Positions 1 through 8,344 of a DNA stretch of 24,002 nucleotides are shown here, piece after piece; the first letter of the stretch is position 1, and each line of letters opens with the position of its first letter. Location: assembly GCA_000310025.1 (NCBI GenBank), contig FN648505.1:165193-189194 (forward strand). The letters run 5' to 3'. The notes beneath the pieces were generated by a model. It was not told where the DNA came from and did not search any database. It worked only from the letters and a program-made list of their open reading frames with translations. Source of the stretch: Ectocarpus siliculosus. Lineage: Eukaryota > Sar > Phaeophyceae > Ectocarpales > Ectocarpaceae. The position numbers and the translations under genes were made by a program.

Positions 1-19
1 GGGGGGGGGGGGGGGGGGG
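1..19. repeat. poly-G run at window edge
   Basis: An uninterrupted run of 19 G residues opens the window and passes into a G-rich stretch. It may be a genuine homopolymer or an assembly or sequencing edge effect. Nothing in the sequence separates these options. Confidence 0.9.
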
Positions 20-231
20 TGGAGGGGCCAAGAAAAACCATCCAGCTGGCATGAACGCGAACAATGGTGAGGGTTGTTCGGCACTAAAGAGCACAGAAAT
101 TTTCATCCGGTTGGTCCATGGCACACGGAGGAGGCTGGGTAACCCCACGACGCTCGGGAAACACTCGGCAATCAACACTCACTAAAGGCAACATACGTTC
201 ATCGGCGAAGCAAACGACAAACATTACGCAC

Positions 232-441
232 CATGGCGAGGGCGATGGCGCTACCCACGGGGTCCGAGTTATCGGCGCTTGCCGATGTGGACCATAGCCT
301 CTGCCTGCGGGTTGTGGGAGAACTGCGCGCGCTGCGCTTGCTGCGGCCGCGGACAGCGTTGGAGCCCGCGTTGCCGAGGTCCCCGAGCGGCAAGCGGGCA
401 CGCCCCGAGCTGCTGCTGCCACCGCCCATCGAATGAGACAT
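232..441 (-). CDS. First exon of a protein with a destruction-box-like motif (cyclin-like N-terminus possible)
   Basis: The minus strand has an ATG (441-439) preceded by a pyrimidine-rich leader, followed by exactly 70 codons up to a donor that reads ATG|GTGCGT. Codon third positions are strongly G/C. The product starts MSHSMGGGSSSSGRARLPLGDLGN and then becomes rich in Ser, Arg and Lys, like a disordered nuclear N-terminus. RLPLGDLGN fits the RxxLxxxxN destruction box recognised by the anaphase-promoting complex, and 'LGDLGN' recalls the N-termini of mitotic cyclins. No cyclin box is visible, because the gene would continue through an intron beyond the left edge. If the donor is not used, the frame stops ten codons later at 199. 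The exon is seen; the cyclin link is inference from one short motif. A plus-strand frame at 233-436 overlaps and is the main competitor. Confidence 0.42.
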
Positions 442-790
442 ACCGAAAAGGAAAGGTGAGGAATTCGGAGGTGATCGGTTGAGGGAAAGGAGAGAGAATG
501 TTGTGTGGAGGTGAGGCGTCGAGGGTGGGGCGAGCGATTGCACGACGCTGAGAAAAAAATAACGCACCGATCATGGAAAATGTGGATTTTTGTTACAACA
601 AACACAATAGTCCAGTTACAAGAAAAGAAGAAAATGTACCAATGCATCTATCGCTTAAGTGTACTTTACCAATGCCCATTGCAAAGTTGAAGTTCGTGTT
701 AGGGACTACTGCTGTACATAGCATGGAGACGCCAGAACGATGCCCGTCTGTTCCGAAAGCATGGGAAACTGCAGGTGAGGGTCCGCACGC
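442..790. other. Putative upstream/leader region of the 232-441 gene, no other gene seen
   Basis: Reading leftward this lies just 5' of the putative first exon. The minus strand is pyrimidine-rich next to the ATG (CT-rich tract around 442-490), as expected for a leader. I see no clear TATA box or other core promoter motif, and no convincing exon on either strand. Confidence 0.3.
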
Positions 791-1102
791 TCAAGATCCA
801 TCGTGTAATATGAATGCCATACGAATGGCTATGGATTGCCCGAGGTGGTCTGTGGAACGTTGATAATCGGGGATATTTCTGTCTAAGGCCATCTGCGCAA
901 CATTGGTAGTAGGTGTCTGTTCGTCCGAGGCGACCTCTGGGACAGAAATGACCGATATTGTTTGCCAGCGGTGTTTTTCTGGCAGGTCTCCTCCGTCGGT
1001 ATTTGGCGTCACTTTTGTTTCATGGCAAACAAAGAGCAAAGCGTTTGTTTTCTGGACGGAGTTTGGCGGACGCATTTGAAAAGGGGCACCGCAGACACAC
1101 AC
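791..1102 (-). CDS. Unidentified open frame, possible terminal exon
   Basis: About 100 codons are open on the minus strand and end in TGA at 791-793. The C-terminal half (…TTNVAQMALDRNIPDY…, ending AFILHDGS) has a balanced, protein-like composition. Codon use is only weakly biased and no domain is recognisable. The start is unclear and is more likely a splice acceptor than an initiator. It could be a terminal exon, a decayed mobile-element fragment or chance. Confidence 0.2.
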   Translation of the reverse strand: MCVCGAPFQMRPPNSVQKTNALLFVCHETKVTPNTDGGDLPEKHRWQTISVISVPEVASDEQTPTTNVAQMALDRNIPDYQRSTDHLGQSIAIRMAFILHDGS

Positions 1103-2753
1103 ACATCATTCACGGTCTCGGCAACACACAATACACATGTTTTATTAATATAATTTTCTTAACATATGTGATACTAGGGTTAAGGATTGGCCCCCCGCCC
1201 CCCAATGGGGCTGGGGGCCAACATCCAGGACGGATGGTGGTGAGTGTCCAGGAGGAAGGGAAAACGAAGAAGAAGGGGAGAGGATTTGTAGGGGCGGGAA
1301 GAAGGGACGGTGTTGGGAGAGGCAAGGAAGTGGTGAAGAATTTAGGCACTCGACGAGCGCGCGGTCCCGTCGGGGGTGAACGGGACATGTCAGTCCGTAG
1401 TCTTGTCTTCTATCGGAATCGAAAAGCCGAAAAATCGACGTATACATTTTTTACATAACGATAGAGAAGGCCGACGAGGAAGGTACGACGAGAGGAAACT
1501 GCACCCCACGTTCGAAGTCGGTGTGAAAACCGCGGCAAGGAAGGAGTGCGAAGGAAAAAAAAGAAAAAAGGAGACGTCGACGTTTGCGTCGTGGAACGAC
1601 CCTTCCGTATAACGCAAGTACTCACCAGTGCAAGACGGGGAGGAGGTAAAATACCCATCGTGAAAGTCAAAGCGCAGGTCATAACTGCACATGACTCATG
1701 CGCGGAGAAGTTTCCACGGAGACTTAGGGGCGTTTTATACATTCCAAATATTTGTTCAAATGTACAAATTTTCCGAAAATCCGGAACTTGTACAGAGGCG
1801 TTTGTCCAAATATATTCCAAAAATCCGGAACGAACCTGGGCCCGAAAATTTGTACCCACTAGCTTCCAAATTTCTAAATTTTCCAGCATACTGGCGGCAT
1901 CGGTCCTACAACCCCCTGTCAAGGGTGCCACAGGCCGTACCACAAGGGCTAGACAACAGCAGATCTATAGCTGAGATGTTGTCTGAGCCATGGCGGACGG
2001 CAGCAAACGCGGTGAGACTCCTGTTGCGGTGTTTTTTTCTCGACGGGGCAGCGCGCGCCTGCCTATGTCCGATCGAGAGGAAATGCTCCTGACGAGGTGC
2101 ACGTAGCAGCTATCTCACCACGACAGCAGGGCTGAGCACAGGGGTGGTCATGTCGATGCTCGTTCATGGCCTTGTTCCCAAGACGCAGCAGACTGCTGTC
2201 GTGCCGCGGCGCCTAAATGGGGACGAGCAAATACTTCCGTGCTTCCTTGCGGACATCTGCAGGCGGCGACACTCTCGAGGATGGTAGGTACGCATCGATG
2301 AACGAGTACGCGTTCAACTGGAGCCGCTGGCACATACCCTGAGCACAAGGACGAGTCTACCAGGCAAGTGGGAAGAGAGATGGAGGCAGACGGGCATGCC
2401 CTGTTCGTCTCCAGTAACCCGTTTGCGCTTTGGTTTCCCGCCCTCTGCTATTATTCTACTGCTGCAGTGACCCGCTCTTTTTCCTGTCTTGTGCTGTGGT
2501 GAACCGATGCGCATATCAGCTCCTGTTTATGCATACAGCATGCGTCCATCCTTTGAATATCCGCCCGCTGTCACGCTGGCTGGAAATTGCAACCTCTTCT
2601 ACTAAGGTGCAACCTTTGTACAAGTACCTGGGTCCATCAGTTTTTCGGTGTCTTACTGCTGTAGTTCTTTTAGAATCCATGTATTTCTGTATTCGGTGTT
2701 GTTGGTCATCGAACACGGCTGGCTGCTGTGCTGTGGCATCGCATCATGTGCAG
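1103..2753. other. No supported gene; low-complexity patches
   Basis: The stretch holds an AC-dinucleotide patch near 1091-1102, a C/G-rich patch near 1190-1215, a purine-rich stretch around 1255-1345 and A-rich runs near 1545-1570. Around 1742-1835 the words CAAATAT and ATCCGGAAC occur twice about 80 bases apart, which suggests a small degenerate repeat. Frames of up to 177 codons exist here (for example minus 1410-1943), but they contain homopolymer-derived Phe or Lys runs and no domain. Confidence 0.4.
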
Positions 2754-2951
2754 GAACATGCGACGGCATTGGCGCGCTGTCGAAGATTCGTTCGCCTTGC
2801 CTACTTGTGGCGGATATGGTCGAGAGCTTCATACTTCGACCTCACCGTGCGATTGGTGTTGCGGAGGAGCTGACCTTCGTGTCCCGTGGCACCAACGACG
2901 AAGCGGTTCTATGCACGCTAGCCGGCGGACCTACTTCTGCTTGCTGTGGAG
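2754..2951 (+). CDS. Candidate internal exon, unidentified product
   Basis: The segment starts after an acceptor ending TGTGCAG and stops at a strong donor reading GGAG|GTATGT. It is 198 bases long and phase 1 at both ends. The frame encodes a mixed hydrophobic/charged sequence including GIGALSKIRSPCLLVADMVE and ending in a Cys/Gly-rich TSACCG. I recognise no family. A second frame through the same bases is also open, so the frame choice rests on composition. No phase-matched neighbouring exon was found at a reasonable distance. The next CAG lies only about 40 bases on, too close for a normal intron. Confidence 0.25.
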
Positions 2952-3095
2952 GTATGTGCGGCATCTACACACACTGATGTGACACCTCTTCAGCCAACTG
3001 CTGTCAGCGTTGCTGTAAACGAACGCGTGAAATTGCCCGCAACAGCAGCAAAAGGGTCAGTTGGGTCTGTATTGGCGTGGGCACAGCACCAGCAG

Positions 3096-3295
3096 TACAC
3101 CTGTAGCCATTCGGCTACCCTGCCAGGGTGGGGAAATTTCACCCTGTCAAGGTCACCCTGGAACTACGCTGTAGACTTGACCCAAACGCAGGGTGACGCA
3201 GGGTGGGTACCCTGCCAGGGTACTGATCCCACACCCTGTACGTACCCTGCCACTCAGGGACCCTGGCGGGGTGCACACCCTGGGAAAACCCTGTA
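3096..3295 (+). repeat. ACCCTG/CAGGGT word cluster, left copy
   Basis: About thirteen copies of ACCCTG or its reverse complement CAGGGT fall within 180 bases, in both orientations and at irregular spacing. Many are joined as ACCCTG-C-CAGGGT, which is an inverted pair. The cluster begins with a 25-base tip (3096-3120) containing the hairpin GTAGCC-ATTC-GGCTAC. The same tip occurs exactly, in opposite orientation, at 8320-8344. Confidence 0.85.
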
Positions 3296-3920
3296 GAGAT
3301 CGTGTCAGTCAGTGGTACTAACGGGGCCGAAAAAATGGAGATTTTCCTTTCCTTTCGATATTTGTTTGGTTATTTTCTTGTCGCGTCCCTCGCAGCAGCA
3401 TTTGGTGTTCCTACACGTACAGCAACGCTCAAGCTCATCCACGCCATTTACAGTAGAATGCATCCCAAAACCCAAACTTCGACGACCACTTTCGACATTG
3501 CAAAACGTAGTCACGACGTGCATCAACCAACTCAGGACGCATCGTGAACCACACAATTTATTAACATAAATACAATAAAAAATCCAAAACAAAATGTATC
3601 AACCCATTCCTTCACTACCGAAAAATCGCACCCCTTGCCTTCAGGTTCACGCAACTTGCATGTACCCGCTCAAGCCCACATTCTTGTGCATACGGAGACT
3701 CAACTCAACGAAATAAAGGTCCGACCAAACCTACTTGCCCCATGCCCGTAGCACCGCCATACTTGGGTGCCCCTCCCCCCGGCGACACGCAAAATAACCT
3801 CTGCGTTGTGTGTATCACGTCCAAGGTACGCACGCACTTGTCAAAATGCAGGCGTATGACGCGTGCCTCGATAACACACGTGACAAAATAAAAGTTTCAC
3901 CGGTTCACGATATAGACTGC
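3296..3920. other. No supported gene; candidate 3' region of minus-strand gene
   Basis: The minus strand carries an AATAAA hexamer at about 3557-3562, roughly 360 bases past the last recognisable minus-strand exon (3988-4266). The plus strand carries AATAAA near 3574, 3709 and 3887. Any of these could be a polyadenylation signal, but none is tied to a transcript. Short open frames at 3302-3592 have no recognisable features. Confidence 0.3.
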
Positions 3921-3987
3921 CTATAGACTATTGCCGAACGCTATGTACAAGCAACCTGCTCCCTCCCACTCCCACCAAACACCATAC

Positions 3988-4266
3988 CAAGCGCTAAGGC
4001 CGAGAACACTGCCAGCAATTTCGCGACCCAGGCGGATGTTGAGTGCTGATCCGTCCATCTCGTCGAGAAATGCGCCGAGCTCGGCATCGTCGACGTGCAC
4101 GTTTGCGGCCGGGGTGTCTTCCACGATGCGATTGTCGTCCCCGCAGGCGCACGGGGACAGGAAGCGCATGATCTTGGGGTTGCCGCAGTGCGACTTGGCG
4201 ATGGTCAGGAGTCCGGAGGCTATGCGACGCGGGCCCGTTATGAACTGCAGCATGGAGTACCAGAAA
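3988..4266 (-). CDS. Exon C of an unidentified minus-strand gene
   Basis: The exon begins after a pyrimidine-rich tract ending GGAACAG and runs 92 whole codons with strong G/C preference at third positions. It reaches a possible donor TTG|GTATGG at 3988/3987. If that donor is not used, the frame continues to TAG at 3921-3923. The protein opens FWYSMLQFITGPRRIAS, then has a Cys-containing patch (CGNPKIMRFLSPCACGDDN) and an acidic stretch (VHVDDAELGAFLDEMDGS). I do not recognise the family. The opposite-strand and shifted frames are Arg/Pro-rich shadows. The frame is also open upstream to about 4420, so an earlier acceptor at 4355/4356 is possible. It is the best-supported exon of the 4-6.7 kb gene. 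Confidence 0.5.
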
Positions 4267-4673
4267 CTGTTCCAAAGCACGTAGGGAAAGGGAAGGCATG
4301 GATGCGCAACGACATGAAACAAAAAGTTCACGTTTGATTCCAGAGCGGGCGTAAACTCGATTAGGTGGGGTGACAAGCAAAATGCGCGACGAGCATAAAG
4401 AGCATGAGAATATTACTGTTTTATTCCGTGACGTACAGCATGGAGGTGAACGATTGTGTTGGTAACAGCGCAAGAGTAGGAGGTGGGGGGGGGGGTCTGA
4501 AAAAATGAAAATATCACCCCCGGGGCGACTCTAATCGGGGAATTCCGAAACGTACAGAAGAAAACGGAACACGTCTGGCCGAAACTGCATCTGCACGAAG
4601 CGATACTTTGGAGTAAACAGATCAAGAGGGACGGGGGGCAGTCACTGCATGCGTGATGTCACGCATACCTTAC

Positions 4674-4743
4674 CTGCTCCTTCAAACCAGCAGGACCGCC
4701 GGCTCTCGACGTGCACGAAATCGTTGACAACTCCAAACGATCG
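4674..4743 (-). CDS. Possible small exon of the same minus-strand gene
   Basis: A textbook donor (GAGCAG|GTAAGG at 4674/4673) closes a short frame containing VVNDFVHVESRRSCWFEGA. The upstream acceptor could be CTAG at 4744 or GGAG at 4731. Only the latter (exon 4674-4730) is phase-compatible with exon B. The far end is not phase-compatible with exon C at 3988-4266, so either another exon lies between them or this is a decoy. Confidence 0.25.
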
Positions 4744-4988
4744 CTAGTTAAAACCGGGAACAACCGTGCGACAACGCAATGGAGAAAACCACACCCAGAT
4801 TCGGCAACGACGACCAGCAAACAGCGAGTACGCTGTGCTTGACTTATGCTCAACCGGAGAGAAAAAGCTCATTCCACCACGTGTCCAATTTGGAAACAGC
4901 AGGAACCGCCCGCCATGTAGCTCACGAGGAGACATACTCCCCCTTCTTGCAGTTGAGGTTGTGGAAAAGTCGGTTCCGGAAAGCTCAC

Positions 4989-5160
4989 CTCTCTTGGAAT
5001 ATGCCCTGGCGTTGGTGGTGCTGAATCCACCGTTGCAAAGCCTGCCACACGCCCTCGCCTTCCTCGTGCACTTGCACACGATACTCTCGTGTTTGCCAAC
5101 CTCGTTGACCGGGTGGGCGGCGATGTTGTTCGCGGTGTGCAGTAGAGCCGACGTGACGAC
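4989..5160 (-). CDS. Exon B of the unidentified minus-strand gene
   Basis: The exon is 172 bases, from an acceptor GTACGCCAG (intron side 5161) to a donor GAGAG|GTGAGC (4989/4988). It is phase 0 at its start and phase 1 at its end. It encodes SALLHTANNIAAHPVNEVGK followed by a Cys/Arg/Lys-rich segment (VCKCTRKARACGRLCNGG). Third positions favour G/C. The phase-0 start matches the phase-0 end of exon A at 6610-6718, about 1.45 kb upstream on this strand. The four closely spaced Cys residues could bind metal, but no known pattern fits. Two other frames are open here and were judged less likely by composition. Confidence 0.38.
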
Positions 5161-5355
5161 CTGGCGTACAACATGACGTCAGCAGGCAGCGGGGGAGAAA
5201 AAGGTGCTGCTGAACGTGTGCATGTGGAGACATGTGAAGCGGTGCAGTGCGTGTACCGTGTTGCTGCTTCCTACCGGCAATCGAAATGTTGTGTACATGC
5301 TCCGGCGTTCGTATATTCCTATCGTCTCAATATTTTCAAGGGTTTACTCGGTACG

Positions 5356-5705
5356 TGTTTTTTAGGCGGACACGTTTTCGGCGGTATTGCTATTTGGCGG
5401 TATGTGTTTTGGCGGTATCGGCTTTGGCGGTGGCGGTACGAAAAAAATCGGCGGCATTTTTTCGGCTGTTTTGCTGGCGGTACCTGTTTCAGCGGTCGGC
5501 GGTGATGCGTTTTTCGGCGGTATCGACTTTGGCGGTGGCGGTAAAACAATAAAACGGCGGTATTAATTCGGCGGTAATGCCATACGGCGGTGTCGTGTTG
5601 GCGGTTGGCGGTATTCGCGTTTTTCGGCGGTATCGACTTTGGCGGTGGCGGTAAACCCGAAAAACGGCGGTAAAACGGCGCCCACCACGGCGGTATTTTG
5701 ACGGC
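5356..5705 (+). repeat. GGCGGTA word array 1
   Basis: About twenty copies of GGCGGT, mostly GGCGGTA, are all on the plus strand and spaced irregularly, with T-rich linkers often reading TTTTCGGCGGT or GACTTTGGCGGT. An identical 37-base core occurs at 5507-5543 and 5617-5653, which are 110 bases apart. It recurs in array 2 at 6303-6339. The array ends with GCCCACCACGGCGGTATT, as array 2 also does. Confidence 0.9.
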
Positions 5706-5749
5706 GGCAATGATTGCAAATGGTCACAACTTCAAGCGACACCAAACAA

Positions 5750-6186
5750 CGGCGCCCGAACAGACGGCAACCGTCTTTTCCGAAGATTGACCACGTTCTT
5801 CCATGGTTTTGTCGTTTTCACCGGTGACTTTCACATTTCAACAAAAAACATGAGACGGATGTCTCCAGGTTTGTTTACGTGTGGACAAGTTACCCTTGGG
5901 ATGTGTGGTGTGGGTACACACCGGTTCAACCTCTGGTGGAGAGGCTGAAGAGCACGGATAGTTGTGTTCTGAGTCAGGGGGGAATTGAGCCTACTGCAGC
6001 AGGTTCAGCGTCCAGCATACGCTGACTCTATCTGTGGCAACACCCCTAAGGTAGATCTCCGACAGGTCATCTGGCGTGACAATCTACGACAGTCTGGCAT
6101 TCACAACATAAAACACACTCGAATGCTTGACATTCGCTTTGACTGTACTTTGGATGAGACAAGGTCTCTACCCACTCACCCGTTGG
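5750..6186 (+). other. Unique block between the two GGCGGTA arrays
   Basis: This 437-base block lacks the GGCGGT word. It contains an open frame from about 5985 onward (…RPAYADSICGNTPKVDLRQV…) that runs on into array 2, so its end is not natural. No terminal inverted repeat or target duplication is evident. It may be unique sequence between two repeat copies or an insertion into a formerly continuous array. Confidence 0.3.
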
Positions 6187-6395
6187 TAGGCGGTAATGCA
6201 CCTATGGGCGGTAATTTTTCGGCGGTATTGCCATAGACTATGGCGGTATTTTTTCGGCGATGTTGTCATAAGGCGGTAACAGTTTTGGCGGTCGGCGGTA
6301 TTGCGTTTTTCGGCGGTATCGACTTTGGCGGTGGCGGTACAATCGAGAAACGGCGGTAAGACGTATACCGGTACCGCCCACCACGGCGGTATTAA
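6187..6395 (+). repeat. GGCGGTA word array 2
   Basis: About twelve GGCGGT words lie in the same orientation as array 1. The array holds the third exact copy of the 37-base core at 6303-6339 and the same closing CGCCCACCACGGCGGTATT. The shared order of core and closing motif suggests that the two arrays are copies of one repeat element and not independent simple repeats. Confidence 0.9.
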
Positions 6396-6609
6396 TATTT
6401 TCCTGCTGCGCGCTGGAGTGTTCTCTTACAACATCAGGAGGGCGAATCTCTGTATTTCCTCACATGTGCTAATACACGACTTCGTCTCGGGGGGACGCGG
6501 AACAAGCGATGGGTTTGAACTGCGATCGTGAATATAGGTGTGAAAATGAAAATAAGTCACGGGGGGACACCAGTCGTTGAGGGCAAATCAGATGGAATCA
6601 AATTATCAC

Positions 6610-6718
6610 CTGCGCCACGAAGTCCTCGTGTAGCCGATCCTCTTCCAGCAGTTGCCTCTCGGATAGGTCCTGACGTGTCGACGCAATGTGCGCCTTGGTG
6701 ACTCGCAAGACCATGTCC
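6610..6718 (-). CDS. Exon A of the unidentified minus-strand gene
   Basis: The exon is 109 bases, flanked by an excellent acceptor (a T-rich tract then GTGCTAG, intron side 6719) and a donor GCGCAG|GTGATA. It encodes 36 codons plus one leading base, starting DMVLRVTKAHIASTRQDL and ending in an acidic/amphipathic LLEEDRLHEDFVAQ that looks helical. It ends in phase 0, which fits exon B. No family is recognised, and the gene's 5' part has not been located upstream. Confidence 0.42.
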
Positions 6719-8225
6719 CTAGCACGCAATAAAAAAGACAACCAAAAGGCACGCATCAGACCGAGAACAATAGAGACGTTGGATGGGTAAGACCACATCT
6801 GCACTCCCTACAGGGCACAGATATCTCATCATCCGCACCGCTCTTGTTACAACACACATATTTAGTTGAACAGAGTTCGAACAGGCAATACCACCTAGCG
6901 GCACCACCCACTTCTTCCATCGAAATTACACAAGGTAACAGCGGGTACAATCCATGGGAGAAATCTGATCTACATGTAAGACGAGGTTGCTGTAGGATAT
7001 TAGGGGGTGTAAAACACAACGCCGGATCATCAGCAGTCATGCTATACAAACAGCAAAGATCACGGTCATAACGGTCGTGGTGCCATACACGTAGGTTGAA
7101 CTAGACAAATACAGGCAGGGGATACATGGTACGACTGCACAAACGCGTCGCACATGGTAGTACAGAGACTCGGGGGTTCATATTGTACACCATAGATACC
7201 ACACCCGTGGTATCTTACGCGACCTACAGAAACTATAATTTCTCTTCGTACGAGCTTTGCGCTAACCCGCCAAGAAAAGCACGCGTTCGCGAAGCGATGT
7301 GAGAGACGCCTATGTGTGGAACCGTGCAAGCATGCGAGCGTGACGTATGCTACACGCACCAACAGAGGCTGACTGCTGTTCTGTTGCCATGCGAGTCTCT
7401 CGTTGCCGTTGGACAATTTTGTACATCTGAATATAGACTGTAGGCTGCTGCTGTACTCCTTGCGTCTGGGTGGGGGTGCGCCGGTGAATGTCTATACGAG
7501 GCAGCTTTCACCTGAGATTGCGATGCCGAGGAAAGGTTGTGCCCGATTGCTCCTGAGTGTGTGCCTTGACCTGCTGTCCTGTTGAGGTCCACTTTACCCT
7601 CCAGCGGCGGGCTGAGTCAAAGCGGTTTGTTGGTTGGGGTGGCCTCCACATGCTTTCCCGCCAATCCGAACCGCATCAAAGCATCGATTCCCGTCGGCGG
7701 GAAGGCAAGCTGTGGCATACAGTGCTAAACATCGACATTACACGGCACTTACGGTGCGTGGTACGTGGTGGGTGGCGCGTGTGGTCGTGTCCCTCGTGTT
7801 TCGTGTCCATCTCCCGTCTACCATCATGCCATGCGTCTGTTTGTGCGGCCGAGGGGCGCCGCGGCTAAGATATGAAGCGTACGGGGGCTCCGTTGATGAA
7901 GATGGATAACGGTCTACATCATCACCCGCACACACCTCTGTCCTGCCGCACCGCATGCAGTCACTCTGTCATGAACAAATGTCATTATAGCACGCGCCTC
8001 TGTGGAGCTGCCCGTAGTGTGATGATTTGTGCGTAAGAAGACGTGAAATGTCGTCACCAAGGCGGCAAATGTCAACATCGCAATGCGGCAATAGTTTCAG
8101 TCTTACATGTATGTATGTACAGCAGAGCACTTGGTGTGTGCATGTGAAGGATCTTCCTGGCGGTTTTGCCTTTCACGGTCCACAGATCTCCTTATTTACA
8201 ATCCTGGCAGCGTCGACATCCTGAC
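6719..8225. other. No supported gene
   Basis: Several short frames are open on both strands (for example minus 7066-7416 and plus 7634-7909). None has flanking splice sites with consistent phase, biased codons over its whole length or a recognisable motif. A Cys-rich minus-strand patch (VCCNKSGADDE…CRECRCG, about 6800-6860) just upstream of exon A could be part of that gene but lacks a clear donor. Confidence 0.35.
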
Positions 8226-8344
8226 AGGGTTCCGGCCCATGGACCTTGTGGGGACCAATTACCTTCCCAGGGTGTCACAGTGTCCGTGCAGGGTCTATTT
8301 GCCTGCAGGGTTCACACAGGGGTAGCCGAATGGCTACAGGTGTA
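8226..8344 (-). repeat. ACCCTG/CAGGGT word cluster, right (inverted) copy
   Basis: Read on the minus strand this cluster begins with the 25-base tip (8344-8320) identical to 3096-3120, followed by several ACCCTG words. The remaining sequence has diverged from the left copy. Together the two copies face each other 5.2 kb apart. Confidence 0.8.

Larger units (their letters stand above)
5161..6609 (-). other. Putative intron between exons A and B, filled with GGCGGTA repeats
   Basis: If exons A and B belong to one gene, this 1,449-base intron runs from GTGATA at 6609 to CAG at 5161. Its sequence is dominated by two GGCGGTA word arrays (about 5356-5700 and 6187-6395) with a non-repetitive block between them. 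I found no convincing exon inside it. Confidence 0.35.

Noticed and set aside
1170-1185. TAGGGTTAAGG as a telomeric remnant
   Set aside because: There is only one copy with no tandem repetition.
1410-1943. A 177-codon minus-strand frame
   Set aside because: It includes a Phe run from an A-rich patch, covers a small repeat and has no recognisable domain or biased codons.
2990-3110. A Cys-rich plus-strand exon directly after 2754-2951
   Set aside because: The implied intron would be about 40 bases, and the frame runs into the CAGGGT cluster tip.
5319-5745. Frames with repeated YRHRQSRYR-like peptides
   Set aside because: They are translations of the GGCGGTA array, not protein repeats under selection.
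3096-8344. Calling the whole span a defined inverted-repeat transposon
   Set aside because: The tips match exactly, but there is no target duplication at the flanks, no transposase inside, and exons of an apparently host gene lie within.
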